A stretch of 64,000 nucleotides of DNA, taken from an uncultured Rhodospirillaceae bacterium. GTDB lineage: Bacteria > Pseudomonadota > Alphaproteobacteria > Reyranellales > Reyranellaceae. Positions 35,355-44,927 of this stretch are shown here, in pieces. Both the position numbers and the translations under genes were made by a program. Where the stretch lies: contig CAMFGZ010000014.1 in assembly GCA_945952105.1 (NCBI GenBank), forward strand, positions 62,001 through 126,000. The letters are read 5' to 3'. The stretch's first letter is position 1; each line of letters starts with the position of its first letter. A model generated the notes under the pieces. That model made no database searches. It was not told the origin of the DNA and saw only the letters and a list, made by a program, of their open reading frames with translations.

Positions 35355-36523
35355 GCGGCGGCGGCCGGCGACTCCTCCGCGCTCTCGACCCGGTTGCGGC
35401 CGCGTTCCTTGGCCCGGTAGAGCGCGGCATCGGCCCGGCGCATCGCGGCCTGCAGGTCTCCCTGCAGTCTTGCGACGCCGACGCTGGTGGTGATGCGAAG
35501 GGTGCGGCCGTCCGCGTCGACCGACAGGTCGGCGATGGCCGCCCGCAGCCGCTCCGCGATCTGCAACGCTTCCGGCTCGTCGACGTCGCGCAGCAACGCG
35601 CAGAACTCTTCGCCGCCATAGCGCGCAATCAGATCGTCGGGACGAAGCTGCTGGCGCGCCAGCTGGGCGAAAGCCACGAGCGCCTGGTCACCGCCGGCAT
35701 GTCCGAAGGTCCTGTTCACGTTGGTGAAATGGTCGAGATCGATCATCAGCACGCAAGCCCGCGACATGCCGATGGCGCCCCGGCTGGCGAGGCGTTCGAC
35801 TTCCTCGAGGAAGAAGCGCCGGTTGGGTAGATGCGTCAGCTGGTCGGTCGACGCCAGCTTCTCGTAGTGATGTCTCAGGCGTTCGTTGGCCATGAGCAGA
35901 AAGCCGAGCGTCATCGCCACGACGCAGATCGTGTTGATGAACAGCGTGACGCCCTGGGTCGGGTCGTAGAAAGGTGTCGTGTCGTCTCCGGGCGCGTCGC
36001 TGAGCAGCGAGAAGACGAGGCGCACGACCATGGAAAAAGCCATGAGGAGCAGTGCGATCGCCGTCGGCTGGCGACTGCTCAGGGGCTCCGTGACCCTGCC
36101 GCGGAGGACCTCCCACGCGGCCAGCGATGAAAGGATGGCGATCACCAGGGAACAGAGGGCGACACGGTTGTTGACGTCGATGCCGGCGAGGAGCGCGGCC
36201 GTGAAAACGATGACGAATATGGCCGTTGGAATGACGGCAAACTTGATGCCGCGCTCGCCGCTGTTGAACCGCCGAACGCTCATCCAGACGGTGGCGTACC
36301 CGGCGACGATCAGCGAATTGGCCATGACGACCATGTAGAGCGGCGAGCTGTTCGTGCGCAGGCTGAGCTCGAGCGATCCCATCGCTCCCAGCAGGAGGCT
36401 GGTGGCCCAGCCCCGCAAGCCGAGGATGTCACGACTGTGATACCAGGAGAAGAAGCACAGGCCAGCCATCGCGAACGCGATCACGAAGTTCAGCAGATAG
36501 ATCGTTAGAACGTCGATCGACAT
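35351..36523 (-). CDS. Membrane-bound GGDEF diguanylate cyclase
   Basis: A 390-residue protein. Six to seven hydrophobic helices occupy residues 1-215. The GGDEF domain follows, with LTHLPNRRFFLEEVERL, the metal-binding DLDHF and the active motif RYGGEEF. The inhibitory site R-x-x-D (RPDD) lies five residues before GGEEF, so product inhibition is expected. It should make cyclic-di-GMP at the membrane. Its stop TAA shares the four-base palindrome TTAA (35351-35354) with the stop of the convergent EAL gene. Confidence 0.93.
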   Translation of the reverse strand: MSIDVLTIYLLNFVIAFAMAGLCFFSWYHSRDILGLRGWATSLLLGAMGSLELSLRTNSSPLYMVVMANSLIVAGYATVWMSVRRFNSGERGIKFAVIPTAIFVIVFTAALLAGIDVNNRVALCSLVIAILSSLAAWEVLRGRVTEPLSSRQPTAIALLLMAFSMVVRLVFSLLSDAPGDDTTPFYDPTQGVTLFINTICVVAMTLGFLLMANERLRHHYEKLASTDQLTHLPNRRFFLEEVERLASRGAIGMSRACVLMIDLDHFTNVNRTFGHAGGDQALVAFAQLARQQLRPDDLIARYGGEEFCALLRDVDEPEALQIAERLRAAIADLSVDADGRTLRITTSVGVARLQGDLQAAMRRADAALYRAKERGRNRVESAEESPAAAA

Positions 36524-36618
36524 CGACTGGATTTGCCTGGCTGGTCGCTGCGGTGCCGCCGAGTTTAGTCCGAACGCCGTCTCGGCGGGCCGTTTTTCTC
36601 GATCGCCGGCAGCGAATT

Positions 36619-38523
36619 CTAGGCGCTTTCGGCACCACGCCAGGCGACGACCTGGCCCGACATGACAAAGCGATCGCGGCCGGCATGCTTGGCTGCGTAA
36701 AGCGCACGGTCCGCCGCCGCGACAAGCGACAGATGGGTGTTGGCGGCATCTGCATTCGGCCAGCCCGTGGCACCGCCGGCGCTGACCGTCACCCGCTTCG
36801 TGGGCGGATTGAGGGCATGGGGAATGTTAAGGGCATCCAGCGCTTCGCGCAGGCGGGCCGCCACACTGGCGCAGCCCACCTCGTCGGTATTCGGCAGCAG
36901 CAACACGAACTCCTCGCCGCCATAGCGCGCCGCGAGGTCTCCCGGACGCCGGGCTTCCGCTGCGAGCGCCTTGGCCACTGCCTTGAGGCAGGCGTCGCCG
37001 GCCTGGTGTCCGTATTGATCGTTGAACTTCTTGAAGTTGTCGACGTCGATCATGAGCAGGGACAGTGGCGTCTCGTCGCCGGCGGCACGGCGCCATTCCG
37101 TGTGCAGCCGCTCGTCGAAGTGCCGGCGGTTGGCGAGGGTCGTCAGCCCGTCCTGGCTGGCAAGGGTCGCGAGCTTTGCCTCGAAATGCTTGTGTTCGGT
37201 CATGTCACGCGAGATCGCCACAACGCCGCTGATCCTGCCGGTGTTCGTGTCGTGGGTCGCACGCAGGGCGGTTTCCAGCCAGATCTCGCCGCCGCCACGA
37301 TGCCGGGTCCGATAGATCAGCTTGGTCTCCTCGATCTCTCCCAGCTTGAGGGAGCGGACGGTCTCCTGGACATGCGGCAGGTCCTCGGGGTTGACGCCTG
37401 CCAGCGCGGGCGTTCCCGTGAGCTGCTCCGCGCTCCACCCCAGGATTCGAAGGCAGGCGGGTGACACATAGAGAATGTGCTCGTCGAACCCGATACGCAT
37501 CACCATGTCGCTCGACTCTTCGGCCAGCAGGCGGAAGTCCGCCTCCTTGGCCGCGAGGACGGCGCCGATCCGCTGTCGTTCCAGCAACTGGCGCACGAGG
37601 TAGAACCCGGTGCCGCCGATCAGCGAAATCAGGAACAGCACCAGCGCCATACGGAATATCGCCTCCTGGCGCCATGATGCCAGGACCTCGTCCTTCGACT
37701 CCGTGGCGACGAGGATGATCGGGAAGCGGTCGCTCATCTTGTAGAAGGCGAGGCGCCACGACCCGTCGAACGTCGAATGGAAGTAGTAGACGCTGGCCGA
37801 GGGCCGACCATGCATGTCCTTGATGAGGGCCGAATTCGACAGGTCGCGGCCGACCGATGTTTCGTTGTCGACGCTCCGGGCGAGCACGACGCCGTTTTTC
37901 TGCAGCATCGTGATGATCCCGGAGGGGCCGAGGTCGAAACGCTTGTAGAAGTCGGCGAAGTAGCTGGCGTCGATCGTTGCCAGGACGACGCCGGCGAACG
38001 AACCGTCCGGATTGTTGAAGCGCCGCGATGCCGGGATGATCCATTGACCACCCGACCGGCTCTTGACGGGATTGCCGACCAGCAGGCCGGGGGCGTTGGA
38101 ATCCCTGTGGTACTTGAAATAGTCCCTGTCGCTGTTGTTGAAGGCGTTCAGGTCGACATTCTCGGAGGTCGCCAGCCAGCGGCCCTTGTCGTCATAGACG
38201 AAGAGGCCGCGGACGCGCCCCATTGCCCCTTTACGGAAGTTTATGTCGCTCTGCAGCCTCGCTATCGCTACGGGGCCGGTTCCCTCCGCCTCCAAGCGAT
38301 GGACAAGGCCGATGACCAGGCTGTCGGCCATCTCGAAGGAATCGTCGGCATGCTGGACGAGCGACTGGGCGAGATTGGTGACGTCGATCTCGGCGGCCTT
38401 CAACGCATCGCGGCGCAGCCCCAGCTCGCGGACGGAACTGAAGAAGAGCATCACGAAGCAGACGACGACGACAAGACCGGCGGCTAGGTAGACGGGTTGG
38501 CGAAGGCGAAGGCCGAGAGTCAT
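36619..38523 (-). CDS. dCache-PAS-GGDEF diguanylate cyclase
   Basis: A 634-residue membrane sensor. A helix at about 13-33 and another at about 290-312 flank a periplasmic double-Cache domain (GRVRGLFVYDDKGRWLATS, RDYFKYHRDS, GVVLATIDASYFADFY). A PAS domain spans about 335-450 (DMVMRIGFDEHILYVSPA). The GGDEF domain follows, with DVDNFKKFND, RYGGEEF and an R-x-x-D inhibitory site (RPGD). An extracellular small molecule probably controls cyclic-di-GMP synthesis. It lies 95 bases upstream of the other cyclase on the same strand. Confidence 0.94.
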   Translation of the reverse strand: MTLGLRLRQPVYLAAGLVVVVCFVMLFFSSVRELGLRRDALKAAEIDVTNLAQSLVQHADDSFEMADSLVIGLVHRLEAEGTGPVAIARLQSDINFRKGAMGRVRGLFVYDDKGRWLATSENVDLNAFNNSDRDYFKYHRDSNAPGLLVGNPVKSRSGGQWIIPASRRFNNPDGSFAGVVLATIDASYFADFYKRFDLGPSGIITMLQKNGVVLARSVDNETSVGRDLSNSALIKDMHGRPSASVYYFHSTFDGSWRLAFYKMSDRFPIILVATESKDEVLASWRQEAIFRMALVLFLISLIGGTGFYLVRQLLERQRIGAVLAAKEADFRLLAEESSDMVMRIGFDEHILYVSPACLRILGWSAEQLTGTPALAGVNPEDLPHVQETVRSLKLGEIEETKLIYRTRHRGGGEIWLETALRATHDTNTGRISGVVAISRDMTEHKHFEAKLATLASQDGLTTLANRRHFDERLHTEWRRAAGDETPLSLLMIDVDNFKKFNDQYGHQAGDACLKAVAKALAAEARRPGDLAARYGGEEFVLLLPNTDEVGCASVAARLREALDALNIPHALNPPTKRVTVSAGGATGWPNADAANTHLSLVAAADRALYAAKHAGRDRFVMSGQVVAWRGAESA

Positions 38524-38740
38524 GGCGCGCGTCCATGGTCATGGATGCGCCGGAAGGCCTCTCCAGATGGCGTCGCGCCGTCGAGCGCGGCCAGATCCAT
38601 CGAAAACTCCCGGATAACAGACGTCAAAAACTCCCGCTCCGGAAATGATAGGCCATCGCCGGGGTTAAAAAAACTCGAATAGTCTCCGGGAAGCAGCTCG
38701 TCCGGCGAAACCGCGATTTTCCGCGGCGGGCGCCGGATCG

Positions 38741-39445
38741 CTAGACCATGATCACCTTGCCGGTCGGCAGGTCGTAGTAGGCGCCGACGACCTTGAGCTT
38801 GCCAGCGGCGACCATGTCGCCCAGGATCGGCTTCTCGGTCTGCAGGCGACGCACGTTGGCCTGCACATTGGCGACCACCGCGCGCTGCCGGAGATCGTCG
38901 CCCGTCGTCTTCAGCACCGGCTCGATACCGGGTTTCATGGCTCGGACGAGGTCCGCGATGTGGCCGGGCAAGGTGTTGCCTTTTTGCAGGGCCTCGACGG
39001 TGGCGTTCACGGCGCCGCAGCTCGTATGGCCCAGCACCATGATGACCTTCGTGCCGAGCACCGCGGCACCGTATTCGAGGCTGCCCAGCCCGTCGGGCGT
39101 GACGAAATTGCCGGCGACGCGCACGATGAACAGTTCGCCCGGCGTCTGGTCGAACACCAGTTCCGGGGCGACCCGCGAATCGGCACAGCCGAGGATCGCA
39201 GCGAAGGGGGCCTGGCCCAGGGCACGCGCCGCCCGGCTGGCGGAGAAATCACGTTCGGCCATCTTGCCGGAGACATAGCGGGCGTTGCCCTCCATGAGCA
39301 GCGACAGCGCCGCGTCGGGTGTCGCCGCCGACCTCGAAGGCTGGGCCATTGCCGCTCGTGGCAACGCGGTACCCGCGGCGGCTGCGAAGGCGAGCGCTCC
39401 CATTCCCGAGAACAGGCCGCGCCGCGACAGACAAGCGTTGCACAT
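38741..39445 (-). CDS. Beta-class carbonic anhydrase with export signal
   Basis: A 234-residue beta carbonic anhydrase that interconverts CO2 and bicarbonate. Zinc ligands C87, H140 and C143 and the D89-R91 pair are seen in GCADSRVAPE and LGHTSCGAV. The N-terminus has SRRGLFSGMGALAFAAAAG, a Tat-like signal, so it is probably periplasmic. The ATG at 39445 is preceded by GAGGAGAGG. It is a single gene between the cyclases and the TTC38-like gene. Confidence 0.92.
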   Translation of the reverse strand: MCNACLSRRGLFSGMGALAFAAAAGTALPRAAMAQPSRSAATPDAALSLLMEGNARYVSGKMAERDFSASRAARALGQAPFAAILGCADSRVAPELVFDQTPGELFIVRVAGNFVTPDGLGSLEYGAAVLGTKVIMVLGHTSCGAVNATVEALQKGNTLPGHIADLVRAMKPGIEPVLKTTGDDLRQRAVVANVQANVRRLQTEKPILGDMVAAGKLKVVGAYYDLPTGKVIMV

Positions 39446-39572
39446 GGATACCTCTCCTCAGACAGCGCCTCAGCATACTTACAGTAAAGTTATGGACAAT
39501 CGCGCCCGGCGCATAGCTCGACCGCGCGATGCGCCGAACTATTCGAAATCGGTCAGGACGCGGCGGGGCCGA

Positions 39573-40880
39573 TCATGCGGGAACTGAATTGGACTCGGCG
39601 ACCGGCAGGCTCGCCGGTCCTGCACGACGGCGCTCGACCAAGTGCCGTACTTCGGCCACGCGTCCAGTTGCGAGATAAGACTTGAGCAGCGTGGCTTCCA
39701 CCAGATCGCCCTGCGCGCGGCTGCCGCCGATACGCTCGCGTTCCGGCAGGATCGCCTCGATCAGGTCGATCGCCGTCGCGTGATCGCCTCGCTGGTAGGC
39801 CGCGAACGCACGCGTGAGGGTGGGAATGAGGGAACCTGACGGATAGCGGCCGGCACTCGCGAGATCCTCGATGGCCTTGACCCAGTCCTCGAGAGCGGCG
39901 TCTTCGCCGGTGGCGGCGTAGGTGAGGCCGACATGCCAGTCGGCCAGGGACATGCCCGGGCGGGGAAGTTTCTCACGCGCATAGTCTTTGAGCTTCGCCC
40001 AGCGCGCGGGATCGCGCGGATGGCCCGCCAGTTCGGAGCGCCAGAGGAACGACGCCGAATCGGAGAGCTTCTGGTGAACGGCACCGCGATGATCGTCGGC
40101 GCAGAAGGCGTCGCCGTAAAGGCGCAGCCCGCCTTCGATATCGCCAGCATGCAGGTCGAACAGTCCCAGATGCCAGTTCAGGTGGCCGAACAGGCCGCCG
40201 CCGCGATCGTAGTCAGGCAGCCAGTCGCGCAGGAAGCGGATGCCGGCGTCACGCTCGCCGGTTTCGTAGCAGAGATGGGCGAAGGCATGCGCGCCGTAGG
40301 CATTGCGCCGGAACTGCGCGAGCGAACGTTCGATGCGTGGACGCGCCTCGTCATGCCGGCCGACCTCCGACAGCGCCATCGCGTAATGCGCCTCGAACCA
40401 CCAGTCCTGGCCGTATTCAGGCGCAAATCCGCCAAGGAACTCGACGAGATCCTGCTCACGGCCGGCGAGCCCACACATGCCGATCAGGCCCCCCTGGTTG
40501 GCCGCGAGGCTCAGGATCAGCACGTCGCGCGGCCACGTCTTCACATGGGCCCGCAGCGCCGCGAGCGCTTCCACGGGCTGGCCCGAGAACAGGTGGCGGA
40601 AGACGTCGATGTGGCTCCGCTCGCGCGCCGACAGGTCCTCGTCGAGCGAGAGCGCCGTCGCAAGCGAGGCGCGCATCGCTTCGGGATTGGCCGCGAGCTG
40701 CGCGGCGCGACCCTTGCCGGCATGAGCGAGCGCGAAGCCGGGATCGGCGGCGAGCGCTCGCTCGAAGGCGGCGGCAGCACCGGGATAGACCGTCAGCAGA
40801 AGATCGACGCCCTCCACGTAGGCATCGCGCGCGATGACGTTCGTGGTGGAGAGGGGAAGGCCGTAGCGGTCCGTCAGCAT
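39573..40880 (-). CDS. TTC38-like tetratricopeptide protein
   Basis: A 435-residue helical protein matching the tetratricopeptide-repeat-38 family. It opens with LTDRYGLPLSTTNVIARDAY and contains SHIDVFRHLFSGQPVEALA, QDWWFEAHYAMALSEVGRHDEA and HLNWHLGLFDLHAGD. The role of the family is unknown in bacteria; it has no signal peptide and is likely cytoplasmic. It has no close operon partner. Confidence 0.88.
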   Translation of the reverse strand: MLTDRYGLPLSTTNVIARDAYVEGVDLLLTVYPGAAAAFERALAADPGFALAHAGKGRAAQLAANPEAMRASLATALSLDEDLSARERSHIDVFRHLFSGQPVEALAALRAHVKTWPRDVLILSLAANQGGLIGMCGLAGREQDLVEFLGGFAPEYGQDWWFEAHYAMALSEVGRHDEARPRIERSLAQFRRNAYGAHAFAHLCYETGERDAGIRFLRDWLPDYDRGGGLFGHLNWHLGLFDLHAGDIEGGLRLYGDAFCADDHRGAVHQKLSDSASFLWRSELAGHPRDPARWAKLKDYAREKLPRPGMSLADWHVGLTYAATGEDAALEDWVKAIEDLASAGRYPSGSLIPTLTRAFAAYQRGDHATAIDLIEAILPERERIGGSRAQGDLVEATLLKSYLATGRVAEVRHLVERRRAGPASLPVAESNSVPA

Positions 40881-41125
40881 GTCATCACCAGAAACAAGAC
40901 CGGCCCTCTCATCATGGCGGCGATCGCCCGGCTCGATTCTCCCGAGCGTGCCTCATCGCGCATGAGCGTGCGCCACCGCAATGGAGCTTTCAAGGACGTC
41001 CTCCGGGGAAGTCTTCCCATTCTCCCTCTCTCGAAAGCTATTGCGCGACACCGCCCCTCGTTCGACGCATTATGCCGGTCGCGGCTGCTGCCAGAGTGCT
41101 CGCCCGTCGGACCAACGAGTGGACG

Positions 41126-42289
41126 ATGCGACGTCATTTGCGAGTTCTGTTCATTCTTGCCCTGACCCAGATTGCCGGTTGGGGCACCATCGGCGTCTTG
41201 CCGGTGATCGCGCCGAAGGTGGCCGCGGAGTTCGGGAGCTCCCTGCCGTCGATCTTCCTGGGCACCTCGGTGATGTTCGTCGCCATGGGGCTTGCGGCAC
41301 CGTGGGCTGGCCACGCTTTCCGTCGCTTCGGAACACGTCAGGCGATGGCGGTGGGCGCGGCCACGATCGGCCTCGGTCTTTGCCTGCTGGCGCTCTCTCC
41401 GAACCTCATCGTCTTCTGGGGCGCGTGGGCGCTGATCGGCGGGGCGGGCGCCCTGTTCCTGACGACCGCGGCCTACGCCTACATCGCTGAGTATTCGGAC
41501 GATCGGGCACGAAGCCTAATCGGAACACTGATGCTGGTGACGGGCCTCGCGGGCAGCGTCTTCTGGCCCATCACCGCCTTCCTCGAACATCTGGCAGGAT
41601 GGCGCGGCGTCGGCGCCGTCTATGCGGCCATCATGGTCCTGGCCATCGCCCCTCTGGTGTGGTTCGGCCTGCCCGCGATCGACGCGGCGACCGCCATCGC
41701 TCCCTCCACGGCACGGCTGCGCAAGGGGCCGGTCTTCATCCTGATGGTCGCCGCCATCGCGTTGAACAGCTTCGTCACCTTCGGCATCGATGCGGTGGGT
41801 ATCCAGCTCCTGCAGGCCATGGGATTGGATCTCGCCGGCGCCGTCGCGATCGCCTCGCTCCTGGGTGTTTTCAAGGTCGGTGGCCGCTTGATCGATCTTC
41901 TGGGCGGGCAGAGATGGGACGGGCTGTCCACGGGGCTCGTCGCGTGTGCGATGATCCCGATGGGCCTGGCTGCGATCTGGATCGGCGGCGCGGGAACATG
42001 GTCCGTGGCCGGTTATCTCGGGCTATTCGGGTTGGGAGCCGGCGCTTTCGCCGTGGCTAGGGCCACGATGCCGCTCGTCTTCTTCCAGAAAGCGGGTTAT
42101 GCGGCCGCGATGGCGACCATCGCCTTGCCGATGAACCTGATCAACGCGTTGGCGCCGCCTGTCCTGGCCGAGCTGATGGCCGGTATCGGAGCGCAGGCGA
42201 CGTTCGCGGTCCTCGGTGGTCTCAGCGTCACGGCCTTCGCGGTTCTGCTGCTGTTGAACCGTATGAGAGGCAACGCTCCCGGCGTGTGA
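41126..42289 (+). CDS. Major facilitator superfamily transporter
   Basis: A 387-residue inner-membrane protein with about 12 hydrophobic segments. The first helix holds LFILALTQIAGWGTIGVLP and the loop after helix 2 has GHAFRRFGTRQAM, the MFS signature region. It probably exports or imports a small metabolite by proton exchange; the substrate is unknown. I use the ATG at 41126 just before the first helix; a start at 41072 would add 18 residues. Confidence 0.88.
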   Translation: MRRHLRVLFILALTQIAGWGTIGVLPVIAPKVAAEFGSSLPSIFLGTSVMFVAMGLAAPWAGHAFRRFGTRQAMAVGAATIGLGLCLLALSPNLIVFWGAWALIGGAGALFLTTAAYAYIAEYSDDRARSLIGTLMLVTGLAGSVFWPITAFLEHLAGWRGVGAVYAAIMVLAIAPLVWFGLPAIDAATAIAPSTARLRKGPVFILMVAAIALNSFVTFGIDAVGIQLLQAMGLDLAGAVAIASLLGVFKVGGRLIDLLGGQRWDGLSTGLVACAMIPMGLAAIWIGGAGTWSVAGYLGLFGLGAGAFAVARATMPLVFFQKAGYAAAMATIALPMNLINALAPPVLAELMAGIGAQATFAVLGGLSVTAFAVLLLLNRMRGNAPGV

Positions 42290-42304
42290 TGACGGCCGTC
42301 TTCG

Positions 42305-43936
42305 CTATGCCACACGCGCCACGTCCGCTGCCGCCAGCACCATTGCCGCGCACTTCTCGCCGATCATGATGGTCGGCGCGTTGGTGTTGTCGCTGGTGAG
42401 CGTCGGCATGATCGAGGCGTCGGCGATGCGGAGGCCGGCGATGCCGTGGACCCTGAGTTCGGGGTCGACCACGGCGCGCGGGTCGTTGCCCATCTTGCAG
42501 GTACCGACCGGGTGATAGGTCGTCTCGGCGTTGTTGCGCACCCATTCGAGCAGCTCGGCGTCGCCCTGGAGATGGGCACCGGGCGCGATTTCCTTGCCGG
42601 TGACTTCCTTGAGCGGCGACGTCGCCATCAGCTCACGACCCTTGCGCAGCACGTTCACGATGCCGGTGCGATCGTGCTCGGTGGAGAGGAAGTTGAAGCG
42701 GATGGCCGGCGGCTCGTTGGGGTCGGCGGACTTGATGTGGACCGAGCCGGTGCTTTCGGAGCGCAGCACGTTCACGTTCATGGTGATGCCCTTCTGGGCC
42801 GAGACGCGGCGCTCCTTGCCGACCATCTCGTAGAGGAAGGGCGCAATCGAGATGGTGGCGTCGGGCGAGTCGAGGCCGACCCTCGTGCGGAAGTAGAGGC
42901 GGATCGGCACCGAGGTGGAGGCGAGGAAGCCCTCGCGGAACAGGGCATACTTCGCCGCTTCGCGGACAAGGCGCCAGCCGCGCGCATTGTCGTTGAATGT
43001 GAGGTTCTTAGCCGTGATCTCGAACTTCATGCGCGGCGAATAGTGATCGCGCAGGTTCTCGCCGACGCCTTGCAGCTCATGGGCTGGTGCGATGCCGAGC
43101 GCCCGCAGCCGCTCACCCTGGCCGATGCCGGAGAGTTCGAGCAGCTTCGGTGAATTGATCGAGCCGCCGGAGACGATGACTTCTCGCGTGGCGCGGGCCT
43201 CGCGCTTCCGGCCGTCGACCGAATAGCGAACGCCGACGCAGGTCTTGCCTTCGAGGATGAGGGACTCGGCGATCGCGCCCTGGTCGATGGTGAGATTGGC
43301 ACGGCCGCGCGCGGGATCGAGATAGCAGAAGGCGGTGCTCTGGCGGCGGCCCCTGGTGATCGTCACCTGGGACATGCCGATGCCTTCCTGCGTGGCGCCG
43401 TTCTGGTCGGGATTGTAGGGCAGGCCCATCTTCTCCGCCGCCTCGATCATCTTCTCCAGCAGCGGGACCTTGTTGCGCGGCGTGTGAGTGACGGGGAGGA
43501 TGCCGTCGCGTCCGCGGAACTCGTCGGATCCGCCCTCGAAGCGTTCCATACGCTTGAAGACCGGCAGCACGTCCTGCCAGCTCCATCCGCGATTGCCGAG
43601 CTGCGCCCAATGATCGTAGTCCTGAGCCTGGCCGCGGATATAGACCATGCCGTTGATCGAGCTTGAGCCACCCAGCATACGGCCGCGCGGCACGGCGATA
43701 CGACGCCCACCCGAGCCTTCGTCGGGCTCCGACGAGTAGCACCAGTTGACTGCCGGATCGTCGATCATCTTGGCGACGCCGACCGGCACCTTCGACCAGA
43801 AGAAATTCGAGCCCTGCGTTCCCGCCTCGAGCAGCAGCACGCGGTGCTGGCCGTTCTCCGAGAGCCGGCTCGCGACCACCGCGCCCGCGGATCCGGCACC
43901 GACGACGATGTAGTCATAGGTCGAGGCGCTCTGCAT
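42305..43936 (-). CDS. GMC-family FAD oxidoreductase, choline dehydrogenase-like
   Basis: A 543-residue flavoprotein. YDYIVVGAGSAGAVVASRL is the FAD dinucleotide fold and PRGRMLGGSSSINGMVYIRG and VSGGSINSPKLLELSGIG are the two GMC signatures. The C-terminal block ETTYHPVGTCKMG carries the active-site His. It oxidises an alcohol to an aldehyde. Two ATGs are possible: 43942 lies only two bases after GGGAGA, whereas 43936 has eight-base spacing, so I take 43936. The substrate is unknown, as there is no betaine aldehyde dehydrogenase nearby. Confidence 0.92.
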   Translation of the reverse strand: MQSASTYDYIVVGAGSAGAVVASRLSENGQHRVLLLEAGTQGSNFFWSKVPVGVAKMIDDPAVNWCYSSEPDEGSGGRRIAVPRGRMLGGSSSINGMVYIRGQAQDYDHWAQLGNRGWSWQDVLPVFKRMERFEGGSDEFRGRDGILPVTHTPRNKVPLLEKMIEAAEKMGLPYNPDQNGATQEGIGMSQVTITRGRRQSTAFCYLDPARGRANLTIDQGAIAESLILEGKTCVGVRYSVDGRKREARATREVIVSGGSINSPKLLELSGIGQGERLRALGIAPAHELQGVGENLRDHYSPRMKFEITAKNLTFNDNARGWRLVREAAKYALFREGFLASTSVPIRLYFRTRVGLDSPDATISIAPFLYEMVGKERRVSAQKGITMNVNVLRSESTGSVHIKSADPNEPPAIRFNFLSTEHDRTGIVNVLRKGRELMATSPLKEVTGKEIAPGAHLQGDAELLEWVRNNAETTYHPVGTCKMGNDPRAVVDPELRVHGIAGLRIADASIMPTLTSDNTNAPTIMIGEKCAAMVLAAADVARVA

Positions 43937-44036
43937 TTTCATATCTCCCTTGGCCGGAAGGGAGCAGCCTCGGGGCACGCTGACAAGCCTCGCGGGCCGA
44001 TGAACCGTCACGCGGTTTCGCGGACGGGAATGTTCC

Positions 44037-44825
44037 TCACGCGCGGTGGAGATAGTCGTCGGGAAGACCGAGGCGCCGGCAGGATTGGACGGCGGGGCTG
44101 GAGCGCAGCAGGAGCCGTTCGGACAAGGCGCCCGCCCGACGGACCAGGGCGGCCTGCCAGCGTGAGAGATCGTATTCCGTGCCGAGGTTCAGCCGTTCGC
44201 GCACCCAGTCCGGCACGATCCCGATGGCGGCCCGTACGAGAAGCCCCTGAAGTGGTCGCAGCGGCCACGGGAAGACCGGCGTCCGGCGCATGATGTCGAG
44301 GAACTCGAAGACGATGGGTGAAGGTTCGAGCCGCGTGCGCTTGCTTTCGAACAGCGCCGCGAGGGCGGCCCTGCTGGTTGGGGCATCGACGGCGCCGTAA
44401 AGGCGGGCGACCGGGGCGCTTTCCGCGTAGTACCGGTCCAATTCCTCATCCTGCAGGTGTCGTGCATATCGGTGATAGGCCTCGGAGAAGCCGAACCCGG
44501 CCGTGGCCTGCACCCAGGTGAGGAGCGCGACATCGTTGGCGCGATAGGATTCGCCGGCGGGCGTGCGGCCTCTGACGCGATCGTGCATGCGCACGACGCC
44601 GGCGATCATGGCCTCGGCCTGACCGCGCGCGCCGTAGACGGTGACCATGGCCGCGAGGCCCGTTCGCTGCAGACGGCGCCGCGGATCGGTGCGGAAGGAC
44701 GAGTGTTCCCAAACACCGGTGCGCACGGCGGGATCGGCCAGTTCGAGGATCACTGCCGCCACGCCGCCCACGAACAGCGCCACCGGGTTCTTGAAGACCC
44801 GCCACGACACAGAGTCCGGAGGCAC
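44037..44825 (-). CDS. DUF2236 (MpaB/Lcp-like oxygenase) protein
   Basis: The open frame matches DUF2236 proteins, heme-associated oxygenase-like enzymes related to rubber oxygenase and MpaB: SVSWRVFKNPVALFVGGVA, WEHSSFRTDPRRRLQRTG and NDVALLTWVQATAGFG. The only standard start is the GTG at 44825. However, family-like sequence (ARDLVQPAGGPAFDF) continues upstream without a usual start codon as far as the msrA stop at 44928-44930, in the same reading frame. The true N-terminus may therefore use CTG at 44922, or the protein may arise by readthrough of that TGA. Confidence 0.8.
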   Translation of the reverse strand: MPPDSVSWRVFKNPVALFVGGVAAVILELADPAVRTGVWEHSSFRTDPRRRLQRTGLAAMVTVYGARGQAEAMIAGVVRMHDRVRGRTPAGESYRANDVALLTWVQATAGFGFSEAYHRYARHLQDEELDRYYAESAPVARLYGAVDAPTSRAALAALFESKRTRLEPSPIVFEFLDIMRRTPVFPWPLRPLQGLLVRAAIGIVPDWVRERLNLGTEYDLSRWQAALVRRAGALSERLLLRSSPAVQSCRRLGLPDDYLHRA

Positions 44826-44927
44826 CAGGGCTTCCTCGCCGGCCGGCTGCGTGAAGTCGAAGGCAGGTCCGCCGGCCGGCTGGACGAGGTCTCGCGCGAT
44901 CCGGTCGAGGCCTGGAAGGATCAGGAT

